A stretch of DNA of 64,000 nucleotides from Blastocladiella emersonii ATCC 22665 (lineage: Eukaryota; Blastocladiomycota; Blastocladiomycetes; Blastocladiales; Blastocladiaceae): contig JANHCV010000013.1 of assembly GCA_025594325.1 (NCBI GenBank), positions 186,001-250,000 of the forward strand, written 5' to 3'. Of this stretch, positions 1 to 12,472 are shown one piece after another. The stretch's first letter is position 1. Every line of letters starts with the position of its first letter. A program made the position numbers and the translations under genes. A model generated the notes under the pieces. The model saw only the letters and a program-made list of their open reading frames with translations. It was not told where the DNA came from and did not search any database.

Positions 1-550
1 ATCGTAACGTCAAAGCAACAATGTATCTGACCATGGGAATATAGTAAACGAGCCCCGGAGATAATTGTCATGGTACGCAAACAAAACCATACTCAAGTCT
101 ATGCCTTCCCACATGTCCAGCTGGTTGGGGATCCATAAATCCCAGTATCGAACCAACAAGATATCTGACCATTGGACTATATGTAACCGATCCCGTAGGT
201 AATTGTCATGATACCCAAACAAAACCATATTCAAATCTTTCACATCCCGCATGTCCAGCTAGCCAGGGACCCATAAATCACAGTATCCAACCAACAAAGT
301 ATCTGACCAAAGAAAGATCATAAACCAGCCACGCAGATAATTGTCATGGTATTCAAACAAAACCATACTCAAATCTTCGAATACCCGATGTCCAGGTGGG
401 CAAGGGCCTATACATCACAGTGTTGAACCAACAAAGTATCTGACGATCGGGATGTATCAAACCGGCCATGCTGATAATTGTCATGGTACTCAAACATAAT
501 CATAGTCGAGTCTTCGAATATCCTCACGTCCACGTGGGCAAGGACCCAAA

Positions 551-2289
551 GCGCCAGGTATCCAAATCTACCCCGTTGTGCACACTCTCCATTATCCAAG
601 TCTGTCATCCTACAATTTTGGAACCCGTCGGCAAAGCTCACGGTCCAATCAACGAACAACAGCCAACCTGCCAACCTGGCTACCTACCTGCCTACCTGCC
701 TAGCTGGCTATCTGCCTACCTGCAAACCTGCCAACCTGCCCTACCTGCTAACCAAACACACACACCGCCTCGCAAGTCCTTGTGGGCCCGCGCTCTCTGG
801 TTGCCGTCCCAGCCAACAAAGGAATGAATGATGAGCCCTGGCAGCCTGGCAGCCTGCCACACTGACAGCCTGACAGCGCCCACCCAGTAGTTATTAGCTA
901 CCTCGTATGTCATCTGAGAGGGGTTCAGCAGTCAATATACGACTGGTCTCCTCCTGGCTGGCAGCTCTGCTGTCCACTCCAAGTCCTGCATGATGATGGG
1001 CCAAGGAGCGTTACGAGCAGCTCCTCTGTCTATCCGCGTGAAACCACTCACCCGCTGACGGATGTACACCACGCACCGTGCAGCGCGCACAGCGCACAGC
1101 GCCCAACGCACCACGCGCTGCGCACACGGCGCAAACGGCCACCCTGGTGACACGCACACTCGCATGAACGGCAGGCATGCAAGGCGTCCTGAACTCAACG
1201 ATGATATATCGTCTAGGTCTGCTCGCTCCAACGGGTGCGCCTGCCTGCCCTCCCTGTGCCATGGATTGATTGATTCATGTCCAGTGCTGCCCCCATGCTT
1301 GCTTTCATGGCCGCGGGGTCCGTCAGGACGCCTTGCAATGGGTGCGCCAACCCCTGTTGCCAGCCATGTGGCAAGAAACACCACAGCACCTGCGTCGCCC
1401 TGGCCACCGTACCTTGCAAACAGCGTAGCAGCCGTACTGCTTCAGAGGGCTGCAGAGGGCTGGCTGCGGAGGGCTGAGGCGGCAGGGCTCCTCCTGCAGG
1501 AGACAGTACTGGGGCCAAGGAGTTAGTGCTAGGGACTACTAACTGAATGGTGAATGACCCACACACCACATGCTCCTGGCAGGAGTGCGTGTGGGCGCGT
1601 GGGCCCGTGTCCGTGCGTGCCTGGATTAGTCCTCCATCACAAGTGACCAAGGTGACCAAGGTGACCAAGGTGACCAAGGTGACCAAGGTGACATGCAAGC
1701 ACCAAGTTAGAGCGGCGGGGCAGCCATGGAAAGAAGGGCACAGGTACAAACTACCGTACCCTGGCCGCGGCCACTTGTCGCAGAACAGCCCTGCATGGCT
1801 CAGGACGCGGCGGGCGTTGGAGACAGGGTAGGTAGGTAGGTAGCAGCAGCAGCAGCAAGGAGCAGGACCTGGCTGGCAAACAACACAAGTGAAGGCGTGC
1901 GTGATGGAGTGAGAGAGTGTTGAATGAATGGATGGGTGGATGCGATGCAGACCAGCATACGTGTCGTGCGTCGTCCGGATTGGTCGGCGACCACCCGCCA
2001 ATCCTGCGGCATGGCTGTGGGGGCGGCAGTGGTGGTAGTGGAGCTAGAGTGGTGTCGTGGGGCTGGTGGGGTCCCCTCTCCTTCCTGTCTCGCCTAGGTG
2101 GGTGGGCGGACGTAGCGCGCATGCGGGCGGGCAAGGTAGGAACGTTGTTCAAGCAATGGATCATGTACTTTATGGCATGTGATCTGCAAGACAGGGAGGG
2201 GGAGCGACTGTGTCTAATTTTGACCGAGGGACCTTGCTGCAGCCAACGTCTGGCCCAATCCGACCCTCCACAAATCGCAACATGCACGA
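551..2289. repeat. GC-rich spacer of the array unit (representative)
   Basis: About 1.74 kb between monomer blocks, of different base composition and not built of the 138-bp monomer. It contains CTGCCTAC-like runs (660-740), AGCCTGGC repeats (838-880), a CGCGCACAGCGC-rich stretch (1083-1130), the palindrome CTCCTGCAGGAG (near 1491), five copies of GTGACCAAG (1643-1687) and GTAG/CAG runs (1828-1857). I see no credible gene in it. Confidence 0.8.
1643..1692. repeat. 9-bp minisatellite GTGACCAAG x5.5
   Basis: Five perfect GTGACCAAG copies and a partial sixth. Present with the same copy number in all seven units (for example 4767-4816), so unlike typical minisatellites it has not changed length between units. 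Confidence 0.9.
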
Positions 2290-3650
2290 AACAAATTAGC
2301 TGACGTTTGGGATGTACCAAACCAGCCACGTAGATAACTTTCATGGTACTCAAACAAGACCATACTCAAATCTTTGACTTCCTGCATGTCCAGCTAGCCA
2401 GGCTTCTGTAAATCACATTGATGACGCAACAAAATATCTGGCCATAAGAATATTGTAAACCAGCCACTCTGGCAATTGTCATGGCACTCAAACAAAACCA
2501 TATTCAAATCTTCGACTTCCCGCATGCCCATGTGGGCAAGGACCTATAAATCACAGTATCGAACCAACAAAATATCTGACCATAGAAACATAGTATACCA
2601 GCCACGAGGACAATTGTCATGGTACTCAAACAAAACCATATTCAAATCTTTGACTATTCACATGTCTAGCTGGTTGGCGACCCATAAATCGTAACATTGG
2701 AGCAACAAAATATCTGACCACGGAAATACAGTAAACAAGCCCCGGAGATAATTGTCATGGTTCTCAAACAAAACCATATTCAGATCTTTGAATACCCCAT
2801 GTCCAGGTGGTTGGGGGCCCAGAAATCGTAACATCGAACCAACAAAATATTTGACCATAGAAATATACTAAACCAGCCACGTACGTAATTGTCGCGTTAC
2901 TTAAACAAAACCATACTCAAAACTTTGACTTCCCGCATGTTCACCTAGCCAGGTACCCATAAATCACAGTATCGAGCCAACAAAAGATCTGACAATGGAA
3001 ATATAGTAAACCGGCCGCGGAGAGAATTCTCATGGTACTCAAATGAAACCATACTCAAATCTATGACTTCCCACATGTCCAGCTGGTTGAGGACCCATAA
3101 ATCGTAACGTCAAAGCAACAATGTATCTGACCATGGGAATATAGTAAACGAGCCCCGGAGATAATTGTCATGGTACGCAAACAAAACCATACTCAAGTCT
3201 ATGCCTTCCCACATGTCCAGCTGGTTGGGGATCCATAAATCCCAGTATCGAACCAACAAGATATCTGACCATTGGACTATATGTAACCGATCCCGTAGGT
3301 AATTGTCATGATACCCAAACAAAACCATATTCAAATCTTTCACATCCCGCATGTCCAGCTAGCCAGGGACCCATAAATCACAGTATCCAACCAACAAAGT
3401 ATCTGACCAAAGAAAGATCATAAACCAGCCACGCAGATAATTGTCATGGTATTCAAACAAAACCATACTCAAATCTTCGAATACCCGATGTCCAGGTGGG
3501 CAAGGGCCTATACATCACAGTGTTGAACCAACAAAGTATCTGACGATCGGGATGTATCAAACCGGCCATGCTGATAATTGTCATGGTACTCAAACATAAT
3601 CATAGTCGAGTCTTCGAATATCCTCACGTCCACGTGGGCAAGGACCCAAA
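2290..3650. repeat. Block of ten ~138-bp monomers (representative; repeats in every unit)
   Basis: A conserved core, AATTGTCATGGTACTCAAAC or a close variant, starts at 2336, 2474, 2612, 2750, 2887, 3025, 3163, 3301, 3439 and 3576. The spacing is 137-138 bp and keeps phase across the unit border at 3100/3101. Other shared words are ACCAACAAAATATCTGACCA and CATGTCCAGCTAG. Monomers differ from each other far more than the 3.1-kb units do, as in a higher-order satellite. Equivalent blocks start near 5414, 8538, 11662, 14786 and 17910, and a partial one covers 1-550. Confidence 0.93.
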
Positions 3651-6224
3651 GCGCCAGGTATCCAAATCTACCCCGTTGTGCACACTCTCCATTATCCAAG
3701 TCTGTCATCCTACAATTTTGGAACCCGTCGGCAAAGCTCACGGTCCAATCAACGAACAACAGCCAACCTGCCAACCTGGCTACCTACCTGCCTACCTGCC
3801 TAGCTGGCTATCTGCCTACCTGCAAACCTGCCAACCTGCCCTACCTGCTAACCAGACACACACACCGCCTCGCAAGTCCTTGTGGGCCCGCGCTCTCTGG
3901 TTGCCGTCCCAGCCAACAAAGGAATGAATGATGAGCCCTGGCAGCCTGGCAGCCTGCCACACTGACAGCCTGGCAGCCTGCCACACTGACAGCCTGACAG
4001 CGCCCACCCAGTAGTTATTAGCTACCTCGTATGTCATCTGAGAGGGGTTCAGCAGTCAATATACGACTGGTCTCCTCCTGGCTGGCAGCTCTGCTGTCCA
4101 CTCCAAGTCCTGCATGATGATGGGCCAAGGAGCGTTACGAGCAGCTCCTCTGTCTATCCGCGTGAAACCACTCACCCGCTGACGGATGTACACCACGCAC
4201 CGTGCAGCGCGCACAGCGCACAGCGCCCAACGCACCACGCGCTGCGCACACGGCGCAAACGGCCACCCTGGTGACACGCACACTCGCATGAACGGCAGGC
4301 ATGCAAGGCGTCCTGAACTCAACGATGATATATCGTCTAGGTCTGCTCGCTCCAACGGGTGCGCCTGCCTGCCCTCCCTGTGCCATGGATTGATTGATTC
4401 ATGTCCAGTGCTGCCCCCATGCTTGCTTTCATGGCCGCGGGGTCCGTCAGGACGCCTTGCAATGGGTGCGCCAACCCCTGTTGCCAGCCATGTGGCAAGA
4501 AACACCACAGCACCTGCGTCGCCCTGGCCACCGTACCTTGCAAACAGCGTAGCAGCCGTACTGCTTCAGAGGGCTGCAGAGGGCTGGCTGCGGAGGGCTG
4601 AGGCGGCAGGGCTCCTCCTGCAGGAGACAGTACTGGGGCCAAGGAGTTAGTGCTAGGGACTACTAACTGAATGGTGAATGACCCACACACCACATGCTCC
4701 TGGCAGGAGTGCGTGTGGGCGCGTGGGCCCGTGTCCGTGCGTGCCTGGATTAGTCCTCCATCACAAGTGACCAAGGTGACCAAGGTGACCAAGGTGACCA
4801 AGGTGACCAAGGTGACATGCAAGCACCAAGTTAGAGCGGCGGGGCAGCCATGGAAAGAAGGGCACAGGTACAAACTACCGTACCCTGGCCGCGGCCACTT
4901 GTCGCAGAACAGCCCTGCATGGCTCAGGACGCGGCGGGCGTTGGAGACAGGGTAGGTAGGTAGGTAGCAGCAGCAGCAGCAAGGAGCAGGACCTGGCTGG
5001 CAAACAACACAAGTGAAGGCGTGCGTGATGGAGTGAGAGAGTGTTGAATGAATGGATGGGTGGATGCGATGCAGACCAGCATACGTGTCGTGCGTCGTCC
5101 GGATTGGTCGGCGACCACCCGCCAATCCTGCGGCATGGCTGTGGGGGCGGCAGTGGTGGTAGTGGAGCTAGAGTGGTGTCGTGGGGCTGGTGGGGTCCCC
5201 TCTCCTTCCTGTCTCGCCTAGGTGGGTGGGCGGACGTAGCGCGCATGCGGGCGGGCAAGGTAGGAACGTTGTTCAAGCAATGGATCATGTACTTTATGGC
5301 ATGTGATCTGCAAGACAGGGAGGGGGAGCGACTGTGTCTAATTTTGACCGAGGGACCTTGCTGCAGCCAACGTCTGGCCCAATCCGACCCTCCACAAATC
5401 GCAACATGCACGAAACAAATTAGCTGACGTTTGGGATGTACCAAACCAGCCACGTAGATAACTTTCATGGTACTCAAACAAGACCATACTCAAATCTTTG
5501 ACTTCCTGCATGTCCAGCTAGCCAGGCTTCTGTAAATCACATTGATGACGCAACAAAATATCTGGCCATAAGAATATTGTAAACCAGCCACTCTGGCAAT
5601 TGTCATGGCACTCAAACAAAACCATATTCAAATCTTCGACTTCCCGCATGCCCATGTGGGCAAGGACCTATAAATCACAGTATCGAACCAACAAAATATC
5701 TGACCATAGAAACATAGTATACCAGCCACGAGGACAATTGTCATGGTACTCAAACAAAACCATATTCAAATCTTTGACTATTCACATGTCTAGCTGGTTG
5801 GCGACCCATAAATCGTAACATTGGAGCAACAAAATATCTGACCACGGAAATACAGTAAACAAGCCCCGGAGATAATTGTCATGGTTCTCAAACAAAACCA
5901 TATTCAGATCTTTGAATACCCCATGTCCAGGTGGTTGGGGGCCCAGAAATCGTAACATCGAACCAACAAAATATTTGACCATAGAAATATACTAAACCAG
6001 CCACGTACGTAATTGTCGCGTTACTTAAACAAAACCATACTCAAAACTTTGACTTCCCGCATGTTCACCTAGCCAGGTACCCATAAATCACAGTATCGAG
6101 CCAACAAAAGATCTGACAATGGAAATATAGTAAACCGGCCGCGGAGAGAATTCTCATGGTACTCAAATGAAACCATACTCAAATCTATGACTTCCCACAT
6201 GTCCAGCTGGTTGAGGACCCATAA
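3101..6224. repeat. Array unit 2 (3124 bp)
   Basis: Full-length unit. Near 3855 it has G in ACCAGACAC, where most units have ACCAAACAC; unit 4 shares this variant. Confidence 0.95.
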
Positions 6225-9200
6225 ATCGTAACGTCAAAGCAACAATGTATCTGACCATGGGAATATAGTAAACGAGCCCCGGAGATAATTGTCATGGTAC
6301 GCAAACAAAACCATACTCAAGTCTATGCCTTCCCACATGTCCAGCTGGTTGGGGATCCATAAATCCCAGTATCGAACCAACAAGATATCTGACCATTGGA
6401 CTATATGTAACCGATCCCGTAGGTAATTGTCATGATACCCAAACAAAACCATATTCAAATCTTTCACATCCCGCATGTCCAGCTAGCCAGGGACCCATAA
6501 ATCACAGTATCCAACCAACAAAGTATCTGACCAAAGAAAGATCATAAACCAGCCACGCAGATAATTGTCATGGTATTCAAACAAAACCATACTCAAATCT
6601 TCGAATACCCGATGTCCAGGTGGGCAAGGGCCTATACATCACAGTGTTGAACCAACAAAGTATCTGACGATCGGGATGTATCAAACCGGCCATGCTGATA
6701 ATTGTCATGGTACTCAAACATAATCATAGTCGAGTCTTCGAATATCCTCACGTCCACGTGGGCAAGGACCCAAAGCGCCAGGTATCCAAATCTACCCCGT
6801 TGTGCACACTCTCCATTATCCAAGTCTGTCATCCTACAATTTTGGAACCCGTCGGCAAAGCTCACGGTCCAATCAACGAACAACAGCCAACCTGCCAACC
6901 TGGCTACCTACCTGCCTACCTGCCTAGCTGGCTATCTGCCTACCTGCAAACCTGCCAACCTGCCCTACCTGCTAACCAAACACACACACCGCCTCGCAAG
7001 TCCTTGTGGGCCCGCGCTCTCTGGTTGCCGTCCCAGCCAACAAAGGAATGAATGATGAGCCCTGGCAGCCTGGCAGCCTGCCACACTGACAGCCTGGCAG
7101 CCTGCCACACTGACAGCCTGACAGCGCCCACCCAGTAGTTATTAGCTACCTCGTATGTCGTCTGAGAGGGGTTCAGCAGTCAATATACGACTGGTCTCCT
7201 CCTGGCTGGCAGCTCTGCTGTCCACTCCAAGTCCTGCATGATGATGGGCCAAGGAGCGTTACGAGCAGCTCCTCTGTCTATCCGCGTGAAACCACTCACC
7301 CGCTGACGGATGTACACCACGCACCGTGCAGCGCGCACAGCGCACAGCGCCCAACGCACCACGCGCTGCGCACACGGCGCAAACGGCCACCCTGGTGACA
7401 CGCACACTCGCATGAACGGCAGGCATGCAAGGCGTCCTGAACTCAACGATGATATATCGTCTAGGTCTGCTCGCTCCAACGGGTGCGCCTGCCTGCCCTC
7501 CCTGTGCCATGGATTGATTGATTCATGTCCAGTGCTGCCCCCATGCTTGCTTTCATGGCCGCGGGGTCCGTCAGGACGCCTTGCAATGGGTGCGCCAACC
7601 CCTGTTGCCAGCCATGTGGCAAGAAACACCACAGCACCTGCGTCGCCCTGGCCACCGTACCTTGCAAACAGCGTAGCAGCCGTACTGCTTCAGAGGGCTG
7701 CAGAGGGCTGGCTGCGGAGGGCTGAGGCGGCAGGGCTCCTCCTGCAGGAGACAGTACTGGGGCCAAGGAGTTAGTGCTAGGGACTACTAACTGAATGGTG
7801 AATGACCCACACACCACATGCTCCTGGCAGGAGTGCGTGTGGGCGCGTGGGCCCGTGTCCGTGCGTGCCTGGATTAGTCCTCCATCACAAGTGACCAAGG
7901 TGACCAAGGTGACCAAGGTGACCAAGGTGACCAAGGTGACATGCAAGCACCAAGTTAGAGCGGCGGGGCAGCCATGGAAAGAAGGGCACAGGTACAAACT
8001 ACCGTACCCTGGCCGCGGCCACTTGTCGCAGAACAGCCCTGCATGGCTCAGGACGCGGCGGGCGTTGGAGACAGGGTAGGTAGGTAGGTAGCAGCAGCAG
8101 CAGCAAGGAGCAGGACCTGGCTGGCAAACAACACAAGTGAAGGCGTGCGTGATGGAGTGAGAGAGTGTTGAATGAATGGATGGGTGGATGCGATGCAGAC
8201 CAGCATACGTGTCGTGCGTCGTCCGGATTGGTCGGCGACCACCCGCCAATCCTGCGGCATGGCTGTGGGGGCGGCAGTGGTGGTAGTGGAGCTAGAGTGG
8301 TGTCGTGGGGCTGGTGGGGTCCCCTCTCCTTCCTGTCTCGCCTAGGTGGGTGGGCGGACGTAGCGCGCATGCGGGCGGGCAAGGTAGGAACGTTGTTCAA
8401 GCAATGGATCATGTACTTTATGGCATGTGATCTGCAAGACAGGGAGGGGGAGCGACTGTGTCTAATTTTGACCGAGGGACCTTGCTGCAGCCAACGTCTG
8501 GCCCAATCCGACCCTCCACAAATCGCAACATGCACGAAACAAATTAGCTGACGTTTGGGATGTACCAAACCAGCCACGTAGATAATTTTCATGGTACTCA
8601 AACAAGACCATACTCAAATCTTTGACTTCCTGCATGTCCAGCTAGCCAGGCTTCTGTAAATCACATTAATGACGCAACAAAATATCTGGCCATAAAAATA
8701 TTGTAAACCAGCCACTCTGGCAATTGTCATGGCACTCAAACAAAACCATATTCAAATCTTCGACTTCCCGCATGCCCATGTGGGCAAGGACCTATAAATC
8801 ACAGTATCGAACCAACAAAATATCTGACCATAGAAACATAGTATACCAGCCACGAGGACAATTGTCATGGTACTCAAACAAAACCATATTCAAATCTTTG
8901 ACTATTCACATGTCTAGCTGGTTGGCGACCCATAAATCGTAACATTGGAGCAACAAAATATCTGACCACGGAAATACAGTAAACAAGCCCCGGAGATAAT
9001 TGTCATGGTTCTCAAACAAAACCATATTCAGATCTTTGAATACCCCATGTCCAGGTGGTTGGGGGCCCAGAAATCGTAACATCGAACCAACAAAATATTT
9101 GACCATAGAAATATACTAAACCAGCCACGTACGTAATTGTCGCGTTACTTAAACAAAACCATACTCAAAACTTTGACTTCCCGCATGTTCACCTAGCCAG

Positions 9201-9348
9201 GTACCCATAAATCACAGTATCGAGCCAACAAAAGATCTGACAATGGAAATATAGTAAACCGGCCGCGGAGAGAATTCTCATGGTACTCAAATGAAACCAT
9301 ACTCAAATCTATGACTTCCCACATGTCCAGCTGGTTGAGGACCCATAA
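6225..9348. repeat. Array unit 3 (3124 bp)
   Basis: Full-length unit with three private transitions within about 110 bp (near 8585, 8668 and 8696). It also has GTCGTCTG near 7158, shared only with unit 4. Confidence 0.95.
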
Positions 9349-12300
9349 ATCGTAACGTCAAAGCAACAATGTATCTGACCATGGGAATATAGTAAACGAG
9401 CCCCGGAGATAATTGTCATGGTACGCAAACAAAACCATACTCAAGTCTATGCCTTCCCACATGTCCAGCTGGTTGGGGATCCATAAATCCCAGTATCGAA
9501 CCAACAAGATATCTGACCATTGGACTATATGTAACCGATCCCGTAGGTAATTGTCATGATACCCAAACAAAACCATATTCAAATCTTTCACATCCCGCAT
9601 GTCCAGCTAGCCAGGGACCCATAAATCACAGTATCCAACCAACAAAGTATCTGACCAAAGAAAGATCATAAACCAGCCACGCAGATAATTGTCATGGTAT
9701 TCAAACAAAACCATACTCAAATCTTCGAATACCCGATGTCCAGGTGGGCAAGGGCCTATACATCACAGTGTTGAACCAACAAAGTATCTGACGATCGGGA
9801 TGTATCAAACCGGCCATGCTGATAATCGTCATGGTACTCAAACATAATCATAGTCGAGTCTTCGAATATCCTCACGTCCACGTGGGCAAGGACCCAAAGC
9901 GCCAGGTATCCAAATCTACCCCGTTGTGCACACTCTCCATTATCCAAGTCTGTCATCCTACAATTTTGGAACCCGTCGGCAAAGCTCACGGTCCAATCAA
10001 CGAACAACAGCCAACCTGCCAACCTGGCTACCTACCTGCCTACCTGCCTAGCTGGCTATCTGCCTACCTGCAAACCTGCCAACCTGCCCTACCTGCTAAC
10101 CAGACACACACACCGCCTCGCAAGTCCTTGTGGGCCCGCGCTCTCTGGTTGCCGTCCCAGCCAACAAAGGAATGAATGATGAGCCCTGGCAGCCTGGCAG
10201 CCTGCCACACTGACAGCCTGGCAGCCTGCCACACTGACAGCCTGACAGCGCCCACCCAGTAGTTATTAGCTACCTCGTATGTCGTCTGAGAGGGGTTCAG
10301 CAGTCAATATACGACTGGTCTCCTCCTGGCTGGCAGCTCTGCTGTCCACTCCAAGTCCTGCATGATGATGGGCCAAGGAGCGTTACGAGCAGCTCCTCTG
10401 TCTATCCGCGTGAAACCACTCACCCGCTGACGGATGTACACCACGCACCGTGCAGCGCGCACAGCGCACAGCGCCCAACGCACCACGCGCTGCGCACACG
10501 GCGCAAACGGCCACCCTGGTGACACGCACACTCGCATGAACGGCAGGCATGCAAGGCGTCCTGAACTCAACGATGATATATCGTCTAGGTCTGCTCGCTC
10601 CAACGGGTGCGCCTGCCTGCCCTCCCTGTGCCATGGATTGATTGATTCATGTCCAGTGCTGCCCCCATGCTTGCTTTCATGGCCGCGGGGTCCGTCAGGA
10701 CGCCTTGCAATGGGTGCGCCAACCCCTGTTGCCAGCCATGTGGCAAGAAACACCACAGCACCTGCGTCGCCCTGGCCACCGTACCTTGCAAACAGCGTAG
10801 CAGCCGTACTGCTTCAGAGGGCTGCAGAGGGCTGGCTGCGGAGGGCTGAGGCGGCAGGGCTCCTCCTGCAGGAGACAGTACTGGGGCCAAGGAGTTAGTG
10901 CTAGGGACTACTAACTGAATGGTGAATGACCCACACACCACATGCTCCTGGCAGGAGTGCGTGTGGGCGCGTGGGCCCGTGTCCGTGCGTGCCTGGATTA
11001 GTCCTCCATCACAAGTGACCAAGGTGACCAAGGTGACCAAGGTGACCAAGGTGACCAAGGTGACATGCAAGCACCAAGTTAGAGCGGCGGGGCAGCCATG
11101 GAAAGAAGGGCACAGGTACAAACTACCGTACCCTGGCCGCGGCCACTTGTCGCAGAACAGCCCTGCATGGCTCAGGACGCGGCGGGCGTTGGAGACAGGG
11201 TAGGTAGGTAGGTAGCAGCAGCAGCAGCAAGGAGCAGGACCTGGCTGGCAAACAACACAAGTGAAGGCGTGCGTGATGGAGTGAGAGAGTGTTGAATGAA
11301 TGGATGGGTGGATGCGATGCAGACCAGCATACGTGTCGTGCGTCGTCCGGATTGGTCGGCGACCACCCGCCAATCCTGCGGCATGGCTGTGGGGGCGGCA
11401 GTGGTGGTAGTGGAGCTAGAGTGGTGTCGTGGGGCTGGTGGGGTCCCCTCTCCTTCCTGTCTCGCCTAGGTGGGTGGGCGGACGTAGCGCGCATGCGGGC
11501 GGGCAAGGTAGGAACGTTGTTCAAGCAATGGATCATGTACTTTATGGCATGTGATCTGCAAGACAGGGAGGGGGAGCGACTGTGTCTAATTTTGACCGAG
11601 GGACCTTGCTGCAGCCAACGTCTGGCCCAATCCGACCCTCCACAAATCGCAACATGCACGAAACAAATTAGCTGACGTTTGGGATGTACCAAACCAGCCA
11701 CGTAGATAACTTTCATGGTACTCAAACAAGACCATACTCAAATCTTTGACTTCCTGCATGTCCAGCTAGCCAGGCTTCTGTAAATCACATTGATGACGCA
11801 ACAAAATATCTGGCCATAAGAATATTGTAAACCAGCCACTCTGGCAATTGTCATGGCACTCAAACAAAACCATATTCAAATCTTCGACTTCCCGCATGCC
11901 CATGTGGGCAAGGACCTATAAATCACAGTATCGAACCAACAAAATATCTGACCATAGAAACATAGTATACCAGCCACGAGGACAATTGTCATGGTACTCA
12001 AACAAAACCATATTCAAATCTTTGACTATTCACATGTCTAGCTGGTTGGCGACCCATAAATCGTAACATTGGAGCAACAAAATATCTGACCACGGAAATA
12101 CAGTAAACAAGCCCCGGAGATAATTGTCATGGTTCTCAAACAAAACCATATTCAGATCTTTGAATACCCCATGTCCAGGTGGTTGGGGGCCCAGAAATCG
12201 TAACATCGAACCAACAAAATATTTGACCATAGAAATATACTAAACCAGCCACGTACGTAATTGTCGCGTTACTTAAACAAAACCATACTCAAAACTTTGA

Positions 12301-12472
12301 CTTCCCGCATGTTCACCTAGCCAGGTACCCATAAATCACAGTATCGAGCCAACAAAAGATCTGACAATGGAAATATAGTAAACCGGCCGCGGAGAGAATT
12401 CTCATGGTACTCAAATGAAACCATACTCAAATCTATGACTTCCCACATGTCCAGCTGGTTGAGGACCCATAA
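9349..12472. repeat. Array unit 4 (3124 bp)
   Basis: Full-length unit. It combines the variant of unit 2 (near 10103) with the variant of unit 3 (near 10282) and has one private T-to-C near 9826. Confidence 0.95.

Larger units (their letters stand above)
1..3100. repeat. Array unit 1 (3100 bp)
   Basis: The only short unit. It holds one copy of the 24-bp sub-repeat near 846-869, where units 2-7 have two. Otherwise it is nearly identical to the others. Confidence 0.95.
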
